From the NCBI GenBank assembly GCA_020847735.1, contig JADLBL010000020.1:494177-558176 (forward strand): DNA of 64,000 bases. The letters run 5' to 3'. This DNA is from Candidatus Eisenbacteria bacterium. Its GTDB lineage: Bacteria; Eisenbacteria; RBG-16-71-46. Shown piece after piece: positions 55,832 through 64,000 of the stretch; the stretch's first letter is position 1, and each line of letters opens with the position of its first letter. The notes under the pieces were generated by a model, which searched no databases, was not told where the DNA came from, and saw nothing but the letters and a program-made list of their open reading frames with translations. The position numbers and the translations under genes are program-made.

Positions 55832-56245
55832 GTGTTCGACCTCACTCCCGCCGAGCGCCGGGGCGCGCTCGTGCTGCTGGCCCTGGTGGCGATCGGAACG
55901 CTGTCCGACCTGCTGTGGCGCGAGCCGCGGCCCGCGCCGGCGCCGCTGCCGCCCGCCGCGGAGTCCGGCCCGTCCGCGCAGCCTCCGGCGGGCGTCGGCG
56001 CGCTCGACCTCAACCGGGCCGGCGAGGCCGAGTTGGATCGGCTGCCGGGCATCGGTCCGGTGCTCGCGTCACGAATCGTCGCGCACCGGAAGCTGCACGG
56101 GCCGTTCCGGTCGCCCGACGACCTGCTGGCGGTGCCGGGCATCGGGCCGAAGCTGCTGGAGCGGCTGGGCGCGAGCGTCATCGTGTCCGTTCCCCGGGCC
56201 GCCGCGGGCGACAGCGTGCGATTCGCACGATCCCCACGCCGATGA
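55832..56245 (+). CDS. ComEA-like helix-hairpin-helix protein with N-terminal membrane anchor
   Basis: A 137-residue protein from a GTG start. One transmembrane helix (GALVLLALVAIGTLSDLLW) precedes a proline-rich linker and a double helix-hairpin-helix domain: LDLNRAGEAELDRLPGIGPV and FRSPDDLLAVPGIGPKLLER. This is the layout of ComEA, the periplasmic DNA receptor of natural transformation. It lies directly before a type IV pilus cluster, which would supply DNA uptake machinery; ComEC is not in the window. Competence is therefore inferred only. Confidence 0.8.
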   Translation: MFDLTPAERRGALVLLALVAIGTLSDLLWREPRPAPAPLPPAAESGPSAQPPAGVGALDLNRAGEAELDRLPGIGPVLASRIVAHRKLHGPFRSPDDLLAVPGIGPKLLERLGASVIVSVPRAAAGDSVRFARSPRR

Positions 56246-56345
56246 GCTTGCGGATTTCCCTTCAGCCACCGGCCCGACCCTCCCGATAACCCGGACGGAT
56301 CGTGCCCGGCCGTGACTTGCGCGCCTCGTGGCGTGCAGGCCGCAG

Positions 56346-56360
56346 GGGCACGTCGCTTGC
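56346..56360 (+). promoter_or_regulatory. Predicted sigma-54 promoter of pilB
   Basis: GGGCACGTCGCTTGC fits the consensus TGGCACG-N4-TTGC with one mismatch. The invariant GG (56347-56348) and GC (56359-56360) are exactly 10 bases apart. It lies about 85 bases before the pilB GTG, so the start point would be near 56372. It is nearly the same sequence as the pilA promoter. Confidence 0.65.
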
Positions 56361-56443
56361 GGACGGGCCCGCGGCTCGCGCGCAAAGCGCACTCAGGCAA
56401 CGGCTCCAGGCTCGCCGTTCGGCTCACCTCCGGGGAAGCGCTC

Positions 56444-58138
56444 GTGGTCGAAGACATCGGTCAGAAACTTCTCGAAGCCCGTCTCATCGACGAGAACGCC
56501 CTGCAGAAGGCCGCCCTTCAGCAGAAGACCGGCGGCGGATCGGTCACGGCCAATCTCGTCAAGATCGGAGCGATCAGCGAGGAAGGTCTGCTCGACTTCC
56601 TCTCGAAGCTCTACAACTGCCCCGCGATCGACCTCAAGGGCTACGAGCCCGACCCGGCGCTGATCCGGCTGATCCCGGGCGACGTCGCGACCAAGTTCAT
56701 GGCGCTGCCCGTCTCCAAGGGCGGCCGCAAGCTGGTCGTCGCGATGGCGAATCCGTCCAACATCTTCGCGATCGACGACATCAAGTTCATCACCGGCTAC
56801 GAGGTCGAGCCGCACGTCGCCTCGGAAGCCGCGGTCAAGAAGGCGCTCGACCGCGCCTACGATTCCGCCGGCACGATGGCCGACGTGATGAAGGGCATGG
56901 AGGAGGACCTCGACGTCGTCGAGGAGGACACGCAGGCCGAGGCCGAGACCGGGATCGGCCAGGTCAACGACGCGCCCATCGTCAAGCTGGTCAACTCGCT
57001 GATCGCCGACGCCGTGCGCAAGGGCGCCTCCGACATCCACATCGAACCGTACGAAAAGACACTGCGCGTGCGCTTCCGCATCGACGGCGCGCTGCAGGAG
57101 ATGATGGCGCCGCCCTACAAGTTCAAGGCCGCGATCACCTCGCGCCTGAAGATCATGGCCGACCTCGACATCGCCGAGCGCCGTGTGCCGCAGGACGGAC
57201 GCATCAAGATCAAGGTGCTCAACCGCACGATCGACCTGCGCGTCAACTCCCTGCCGACGATCTTCGGCGAGAAGATCGTCATGCGAATCCTCGACAAGGC
57301 GAACCTCAACATCGACCTGGAGAAGCTCGGTTTCGAGCCCGTCTCCATGAAGGAGTTCCTCGCCGCGATCCTGAACCCTTACGGCATGGTCCTCGTAACC
57401 GGACCGACGGGCTCAGGAAAGACGACCACGCTCTACTCGGCGCTCTCGCGCGTGAACACCCCCGAGGTCAACGTCATGACCGCCGAGGATCCCGTCGAGT
57501 ACAACCTCGACGGCATCAACCAGGTGCTGGTGAACGAGGGCGTGGGCCTGACCTTCTCGGCCGCGCTCAAGGCCTTCCTGCGCCAGGACCCCAACATCGT
57601 CATGGTCGGCGAGATCCGCGACATCGACACCGCCAGCATCGCCACCAAGGCGGCGCTCACCGGCCACCTCGTGCTCTCGACGCTGCACACGAACGACGCG
57701 CCCGCGACGATCGGACGACTGATCGACATGGGCATCGAACCGTTTCTCGTCGCGTCGTCGGTCAACCTGATCCTCGCGCAGCGCCTGCTGCGCAAGGTGT
57801 GCGCGCATTGCAAGCGGCCCGCCAAGCTGACCGACGAGATCCTCCACGAGCTGCAGATGGATCCGGAGGAGGCCCGGTCGGCCACCATCATGCAGGGCGA
57901 GGGCTGCGTCGAGTGCAACAACACCGGCCACAGGGGCCGGCAGGGCGCCTACGAGGTCATGACCATCTCGCCGGCGCTGCGGGACCTGATCCTGCAGCGG
58001 GCCTCGGCGATCGAGATCAAGCGCGCGGCGATCGCGGGAGGAATGCTGACCCTGCGCATGGACGCGCTGCAGAAACTCAAGCGGGGCATCGTCTCCGTCG
58101 AGGAAGTGCTCAAGGAAACCGCGGCGGACAAGCTGTGA
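56444..58138 (+). CDS. pilB: Type IV pilus extension ATPase PilB
   Basis: A 564-residue cytoplasmic hexameric motor that powers pilus extension. The GTG at 56444, 5 bases after a GGGGAAG site, gives the usual PilB length (about 566); longer frames open at 56312 are unsupported. It has an N-terminal MshEN/GspE-N domain, Walker A GPTGSGKTT (about 320-328), the Asp box, Walker B-His box VGEIRDIDTASIATKAALTG, and the zinc tetracysteine C453-x2-C...C488-x2-C. It is first in pilB-pilT-pilC-pilS-pilR; a sigma-54 promoter lies upstream. Confidence 0.95.
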   Translation: MVEDIGQKLLEARLIDENALQKAALQQKTGGGSVTANLVKIGAISEEGLLDFLSKLYNCPAIDLKGYEPDPALIRLIPGDVATKFMALPVSKGGRKLVVAMANPSNIFAIDDIKFITGYEVEPHVASEAAVKKALDRAYDSAGTMADVMKGMEEDLDVVEEDTQAEAETGIGQVNDAPIVKLVNSLIADAVRKGASDIHIEPYEKTLRVRFRIDGALQEMMAPPYKFKAAITSRLKIMADLDIAERRVPQDGRIKIKVLNRTIDLRVNSLPTIFGEKIVMRILDKANLNIDLEKLGFEPVSMKEFLAAILNPYGMVLVTGPTGSGKTTTLYSALSRVNTPEVNVMTAEDPVEYNLDGINQVLVNEGVGLTFSAALKAFLRQDPNIVMVGEIRDIDTASIATKAALTGHLVLSTLHTNDAPATIGRLIDMGIEPFLVASSVNLILAQRLLRKVCAHCKRPAKLTDEILHELQMDPEEARSATIMQGEGCVECNNTGHRGRQGAYEVMTISPALRDLILQRASAIEIKRAAIAGGMLTLRMDALQKLKRGIVSVEEVLKETAADKL

Positions 58139-58166
58139 TCCGGCGCACGAACCCCACGAGGAACCC

Positions 58167-59249
58167 ATGGCGGACCTGACCCTCCGGCAACTGCTGGAAG
58201 ACATGGTGCAGCGCAAGGCCTCCGACCTGCACATCACGGCGGGCGTGCCGCCGGAACTGCGCATTGACGGTGCCATCACCGCGACCGAGTACGAGGTGCT
58301 GTCGCCCGAGAAGTGCGCGGCGCTGGCCTACAGCGTGCTGTCGGACGAGCAGCGCAAGCGCTTCGAAACCACCAAGGAGCTGGACTTCTCCTTCGGCGTC
58401 AAGGGGCTGTCGCGCTTCCGCGCGAACACCTTCCTTCAGCGCGGCGTCGTGTCCATGGCGATCCGGCAGATTCCGTACGAGATCCTGGCGATGGACAAGC
58501 TCGGCCTGCCGCCGGTCGTCCGCGAGTTCACGAACCGTCAGAAGGGCATGATCCTGGTGACCGGTCCGACCGGGAGCGGCAAGTCCACGACTCTGGCGGC
58601 GATGCTCGACAAGATCAACGCCACGCGCCAGAGCCACATCATGACGATCGAGGACCCGATCGAGTACATCCACCACCACAAGAAGTGCATCGTCAACCAG
58701 CGCGAGATCGGCGCCGACACGGCGTCGTTCCCGACCGCGCTCAAGTACGTGCTGCGCCAGGACCCCGACATCATCCTGATCGGTGAAATGCGCGACCTCG
58801 AGACCATCGAGGCGGCGCTGACCATCGCCGAGACCGGCCACCTGGTGTTCGCGACCTTGCACACGAACTCCACCTACGAGGCGGTCAACCGCATCGTGGA
58901 CGTGTTCCCGGCCGACCAGCAGAAGCAGATCCTCACGCAGCTCGCGTTCACGCTCGAAGGCGTGATGACGCAGCAGCTCGTGCCGCGCAGCCGCGGCGCC
59001 GGCCGGATCATGTGCGCCGAGGTGCTGGTGTGCACGCCGGCGATCAAGGCCGTCATTCGCGAGGGCAAGATCCACCAGATCTACAGCCTCATGCAGGCGG
59101 GACAAAAGTTCGGAATGCAGACCATGAATCAGGCGCTGCTTCAGGCCGTGCTGGACAAGCACCTCACGGCCGAGGACGCCATTGATCGCAGCACGGACCG
59201 CGTGGAGCTGGAGGGCATGCTCCAGAAGGTCCTTCGGGCGGCAGCCTAG
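58167..59249 (+). CDS. pilT: Type IV pilus retraction ATPase PilT
   Basis: A 360-residue motor that depolymerises pili and drives twitching motility. ATG with GAGGA upstream, 28 bases after pilB. Key motifs: Walker A GPTGSGKST (from residue 133), TIEDPIEYIH, LIGEMRDLETIEAALT, and the C-terminal retraction motif in IREGKIHQIYSLMQAG (AIRNLIRE-type region). It lacks the zinc cysteines of PilB, as expected. Confidence 0.96.
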   Translation: MADLTLRQLLEDMVQRKASDLHITAGVPPELRIDGAITATEYEVLSPEKCAALAYSVLSDEQRKRFETTKELDFSFGVKGLSRFRANTFLQRGVVSMAIRQIPYEILAMDKLGLPPVVREFTNRQKGMILVTGPTGSGKSTTLAAMLDKINATRQSHIMTIEDPIEYIHHHKKCIVNQREIGADTASFPTALKYVLRQDPDIILIGEMRDLETIEAALTIAETGHLVFATLHTNSTYEAVNRIVDVFPADQQKQILTQLAFTLEGVMTQQLVPRSRGAGRIMCAEVLVCTPAIKAVIREGKIHQIYSLMQAGQKFGMQTMNQALLQAVLDKHLTAEDAIDRSTDRVELEGMLQKVLRAAA

Positions 59250-59258
59250 GAGGAGACG

Positions 59259-60476
59259 ATGGCGACCTACGTTTGGAAGGGCCGCAGCATGGCCGGCGAG
59301 GCCCAGAGCGGCGAGATCGAAGTCGGGCGTCAGGAAGAGGCGCTCGAGATCCTGCGCAAGAAGCGGATCCTGGTGACGTCGCTGCGCCCTAAGGGCGGCG
59401 GCCTGTCCATGCCCAAGCTGGGCGGCGGCGTCAGCGTGTCCACGAAGGACCTCGCCATCTTCACGCGCCAGTTCGCGACGATGATCTCCGCCGGCCTGCC
59501 GCTCGTGCAGTGCCTCGACATCCTCGCGAAACAGTCGAGCAAGCCGTCCTTCGGCCGGGTCATCAACGAGGTGACGCGCGAGGTCGAGGCGGGCGCGACT
59601 CTGTCCGACGCGCTCGGCAAGCACAAGAGCGTGTTCGACGACCTGTTCCGCAACATGGTCGCCGCCGGCGAGGCCGGCGGCGTGCTGGACGAGATCCTGC
59701 TGCGCCTGGCGACCTACATCGAGAAGGCCGACGCGCTCAAGCGCAAGGTCCAGAGCGCGATGGTCTATCCGGCCGTCGTGCTGACCGTGGCCCTGGGCGC
59801 CACCGCGTTCATGCTCATCTTCATCATCCCGACGTTCGCGAAGATGTTCACGGACTTCGGCGGCGAGCTGCCGCTGCCGACCAAGATCGTGCTCATGCTC
59901 TCGGACTTCCTGCTGCACTACTGGTGGGTCATGATCCTCGCCGTGGTCGCGCTGGTGATCGGAACGCAGCGCTACTACACGACCGAGAACGGACATCGCC
60001 AGATCGACGGCTTCCTGATCAAGGCTCCGGTGCTCGGGGACGTGCTCCTCAAGGGCGCGGTCGCGCGCTTCACCCGGACGCTGGGCACGCTGATCTCCTC
60101 GGGCGTGCCGATTCTCGCCGGCCTCGAGATCACCGCTCGCACGGCCGGCAACAAGGTCATCGCCGAGGCGATCATGAGCGCGCGCGCCTCGATTCGCGAA
60201 GGAGAAACGGTGTCGGCCCCGCTCAAGACCTCGGGGGTGTTTCCGCCGATGGTCACGCAGATGATCGCGGTCGGCGAGCAGACGGGCGCCCTCGACGAGA
60301 TGCTCACGAAGATCGCGGTCTTCTACGAGGCCGAAGTGGACACGGCGGTGGACACGCTGACCTCGATCATCGAGCCCATCATGATCGTCGTCATGGGCGG
60401 CATCGTCGGCGGCATGGTCGTCGCGATGTACCTGCCGATGTTCAAGCTCATCAGCGTCGTGGCGGGCGGCAACTGA
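59259..60476 (+). CDS. pilC: Type IV pilus inner-membrane platform protein PilC
   Basis: A 405-residue integral membrane protein on which PilB and PilT act. AGGAGGAG lies just before the ATG, 9 bases after pilT. It has duplicated T2SSF domains: FTRQFATMISAGLPLVQCLD and FTRTLGTLISSGVPILAGLE, with membrane helices around AVVLTVALGATAFMLIFIIP, WVMILAVVALVIG and the C-terminal IMIVVMGGIVGGMVVAMYLP. Length and layout are standard. Confidence 0.95.
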   Translation: MATYVWKGRSMAGEAQSGEIEVGRQEEALEILRKKRILVTSLRPKGGGLSMPKLGGGVSVSTKDLAIFTRQFATMISAGLPLVQCLDILAKQSSKPSFGRVINEVTREVEAGATLSDALGKHKSVFDDLFRNMVAAGEAGGVLDEILLRLATYIEKADALKRKVQSAMVYPAVVLTVALGATAFMLIFIIPTFAKMFTDFGGELPLPTKIVLMLSDFLLHYWWVMILAVVALVIGTQRYYTTENGHRQIDGFLIKAPVLGDVLLKGAVARFTRTLGTLISSGVPILAGLEITARTAGNKVIAEAIMSARASIREGETVSAPLKTSGVFPPMVTQMIAVGEQTGALDEMLTKIAVFYEAEVDTAVDTLTSIIEPIMIVVMGGIVGGMVVAMYLPMFKLISVVAGGN

Positions 60477-60478
60477 CG

Positions 60479-62161
60479 ATGACCGCGACCGCGGGCACGA
60501 GTCTGCGACTGGCGCCGGGCCTCGAAGGCCCGGCCGCCGGGGCCCAGGGCTGGAACGCGCTCCAGCACCTGATCCTCGGCCGCCTGCTCGTGGCCTCGCT
60601 CGCGCTGCCGTGCGGGCTGCTGCTGCGCCCCGAAGTCACCGCTCATCCGGTCGTGCTCCTGTGGACGACCCTGGTCGCCCTGGGCGTGCTGTCGGCGGTC
60701 TTCGCCCTGACGGCGCGCACGCTGGGCGGTCACGCCGTCCAGGCGTACGTGCAGATGGCGGTGGACCTCGTCTTCATCTGCTGGCTCGCGGCCGCGACCG
60801 GCGGCCGGGACAGCCAGTTCGTGCTGTTCTTCGCCCTCGTCGTCATCACCGGCGGGGTGCTGCAGCGCATCGCCGGCGGGTTGTTCGCCGCGGCCGGGGC
60901 GTGCGCCGGCTATCTCGCGCTGCCGTGGCTGGCGGCCCGCGTGACCGGCGTCCCCGCGCAGCCGGCGGCGGACCTGCCCAAACCCGAGCTGCTGGTGGCG
61001 TTCCTGACCATGGTCGGCGTGCTCTCGGGCGTGCTCGGCGAGCGCGTGCACCGCACCCGCGGCGACCTCGAACGCACCGCGCGCGAGCTCGATCGCGTGC
61101 GGATCGACAACGACGTGGTGCTGCGCCACCTGACGACCGGGGTGTTCACCGTGGACCACAACGGCATCGTGGGCTACCTGAACCCCGCGGCGGAGCAGGT
61201 GCTCGGCACGCGCGCGATCGAGACCCGCGGCCGGCACGTCAGCTACGCGATGCCCGAGCGTCTCGGGGGGCTGCGCGACCTCGTGCTGGACACGCTCCAG
61301 CGCCAGCGCGGACGCGCCCGCGCGGAACTGCACCTGCAGGGCGCCGCCGGGCGCCATCTGCCGGTGGGCGTTTCCACGAACGTGCTCATGCACGAAGGCC
61401 GGATGACCGGAGTGGTGGCCGTCTTCCAGGACCTGACCGAGGTGCGCGAGATGGAGCGCCGCGCCCGCCGCAACGAAACGCTCGCCGAACTGGGCGCGCT
61501 CGCGGCTGGCATCGCGCACGAGCTTCGCAACGGCCTCAAGCCGATCTCCGGTTCGGTCGAGTACCTGCAGCGCGAGCTGAAGCTGGACGGCGAGGAGTCG
61601 CAGCTGATGGACCTGATCGCCCGCGAATCCGGCCGGCTCAACAAGTTCGTCACCGAACTGCTGTCCTACGCGCGCGAGCGCGACCTGGCGCTCGAGCCGG
61701 TCCGCCTCGGTGACCACCTGGACGATTTCGCCGTCGCGCTCCGGCACGACCCGCGCCGCTCGCCCGGCGTGGACGTGCGGTTCGAGCCCGGCGATGCGGA
61801 CGTGCGCGTGGCGCTCGACCGCGAGCAGATGCGGCAGGTGTGGCTGAACCTCGCCGCGAACGCGTTCGAGGCGATGGGTGAACGGGGGACGCTGGTGATT
61901 CGCTGGCGACCCGCCGAGGGTGGCGGTGTGGCGGTGGAGTTCAGCGACGACGGATCCGGCATCGCGGCCGACGACCTGGCGCGTGTCGGTGAACCTTTTT
62001 TCACGACGAAGCGGGGAGGCACGGGGCTGGGGCTCGCGATCGCACAACGCATCGTCGAGCGCCATGGCGGCGTGCTGACCCTCGAGAGCGAAGCCGGACA
62101 CGGCACGACCGCGCGGGTGAACCTGCCCGAGGCGGCCGGGGCCGAGGTCCAGGCGGCGTGA
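60479..62161 (+). CDS. pilS: PilS-type membrane sensor histidine kinase
   Basis: A 560-residue kinase; ATG 2 bases after the pilC stop. Six hydrophobic helices (about residues 28-190) are followed by a PAS domain (GVFTVDHNGIVGYLNPAAEQ), the H box AAGIAHELRNGLKPI with the phosphorylated histidine, N box NLAANAFEAM, and ATP lid motifs SDDGSGIA and GGTGLGLAI. It matches PilS of Pseudomonas, which senses pilin in the inner membrane and phosphorylates PilR. It stands between the assembly genes and pilR. Confidence 0.92.
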   Translation: MTATAGTSLRLAPGLEGPAAGAQGWNALQHLILGRLLVASLALPCGLLLRPEVTAHPVVLLWTTLVALGVLSAVFALTARTLGGHAVQAYVQMAVDLVFICWLAAATGGRDSQFVLFFALVVITGGVLQRIAGGLFAAAGACAGYLALPWLAARVTGVPAQPAADLPKPELLVAFLTMVGVLSGVLGERVHRTRGDLERTARELDRVRIDNDVVLRHLTTGVFTVDHNGIVGYLNPAAEQVLGTRAIETRGRHVSYAMPERLGGLRDLVLDTLQRQRGRARAELHLQGAAGRHLPVGVSTNVLMHEGRMTGVVAVFQDLTEVREMERRARRNETLAELGALAAGIAHELRNGLKPISGSVEYLQRELKLDGEESQLMDLIARESGRLNKFVTELLSYARERDLALEPVRLGDHLDDFAVALRHDPRRSPGVDVRFEPGDADVRVALDREQMRQVWLNLAANAFEAMGERGTLVIRWRPAEGGGVAVEFSDDGSGIAADDLARVGEPFFTTKRGGTGLGLAIAQRIVERHGGVLTLESEAGHGTTARVNLPEAAGAEVQAA

Positions 62162-62198
62162 TCGGGCCCGTGCGCATTCCGAAGACGAGGTGAACCAG

Positions 62199-63614
<1,416 letters not shown>

Positions 63615-63771
63615 TTTCGCGACCGTGCGTGCGAATCGCCCGCCGACGGTCCGGGGTGATTGAAAATCGCACGATGAGCAGTGCGGGGCCGGCGGTCGGG
63701 GCGGCGTAGGAAGCGGAGCAAGCCGCTGGCGGGCCGCAGGTTCGGCGGACGGCGGACGACGGAAGCGCGGA

Positions 63772-63787
63772 TGGTACGTCGGTTGCT
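63772..63787 (+). promoter_or_regulatory. Predicted sigma-54 promoter of pilA
   Basis: TGGTACGTCGGTTGCT fits TGGCACG-N4-TTGCW with a single mismatch. GG (63773-63774) and GC (63785-63786) are separated by exactly 10 bases. It is about 77 bases before the pilA ATG, in the 249-bp gap between pilR and pilA, which contains nothing else I can identify. Confidence 0.75.
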
Positions 63788-63863
63788 TTATCGAGTGGGC
63801 AAGTTGAGCGCGTCACAGCGGCGCGATCAGCGCCGGCAACACCCCAACGGGAGGAGCACTCCA

Positions 63864-64000
63864 ATGGTCAAGTCGCAGAAGGGCTTCACGCTGATCGAGC
63901 TGATGATCGTGGTCGTGATCATCGGCATTCTGGCCGCGATCGCGATTCCGAACTTCATCGCGATGCAGAACCGCGCGAAGGAAGGTTCGACCAAGGCCAA
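63864..64000 (+). CDS. pilA: Type IV major pilin PilA (partial, runs off the window)
   Basis: The first 45 codons of a type IVa pilin; GGGAGGAG precedes the ATG. A short basic leader MVKSQKG is followed by FTLIELMIVVVIIGILAAIA: the prepilin peptidase cuts between Gly7 and Phe8, the new N-terminal phenylalanine is methylated, and Glu5 of the mature chain is present. The hydrophobic N-helix continues IPNFIAMQNRAKEGS. The 3' end lies beyond base 64000. Expression is predicted from the sigma-54 promoter upstream, under PilS-PilR. Confidence 0.95.
   Translation, partial: MVKSQKGFTLIELMIVVVIIGILAAIAIPNFIAMQNRAKEGSTKA

Overview
The window is high-GC (about 70%) bacterial chromosome from an uncultured-type diderm. 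Three things point to an FCB-superphylum lineage, most plausibly Candidatus Eisenbacteria or a close relative. Several secreted proteins carry FlgD-like C-terminal domains with the W-D/N-G-R-D...G-x-Y pattern. There is an adjacent pair resembling the type IX secretion (T9SS) proteins PorU and PorV. Many single-purpose outer-membrane beta-barrel genes are present. GTG and TTG starts are frequent. The taxonomic call is inference from gene content, not from a marker comparison.

Layout. 1-6.4 kb: an AraC-type regulator, an outer-membrane barrel protein, a secreted six-kelch protein, two tandem SET-domain genes, a cupin and a small membrane-anchored protein. 6.4-11.3 kb: a lower-GC accessory segment with an unknown gene, an intact-looking AbiEi/AbiEii toxin-antitoxin pair, a broken zinc-ribbon gene, a broken tyrosine integrase and the tRNA-Glu(UUC) gene that is the likely insertion target. 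11.4-25.7 kb: an ExeA-type AAA ATPase fused to SPOR, pyrE, a secreted subtilase, an FN3 lipoprotein, an M23 peptidase, dnaE-accA and a Trm112-like zinc ribbon. 25.7-42.4 kb: a continuous run of envelope genes (PorU-like C25 peptidase, PorV-like barrel, M6 metalloprotease, two DUF5683-like proteins, a beta-propeller, a very large outer-membrane protein and an Omp85 protein). 42.4-50.6 kb: dinG followed by a complete histidine-degradation set hutH-hutU-hutI-ftcD, tightly packed. 50.7-56.2 kb: a TPR protein, a PHP phosphoesterase, an outer-membrane barrel and a ComEA-like protein. 56.3-64 kb: a type IV pilus cluster pilB-pilT-pilC-pilS-pilR-pilA, with pilA cut by the window edge.

How it fits together. 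Four proteins (kelch, S8 peptidase, the PorU-like protein itself and M6 peptidase) share the same type of C-terminal domain and all end in arginine. They are the natural cargo candidates for the PorU/PorV-like pair. The pilus cluster encodes its own sigma-54 activator (PilR). It has GG-N10-GC sigma-54 promoter sequences in front of both pilA and pilB, so the regulatory circuit is visible in the DNA. The hut genes convert histidine to glutamate through formiminoglutamate and tetrahydrofolate. At least one and perhaps two secreted-protein genes appear to use a non-canonical (ATT/ATC/CTG) start codon.
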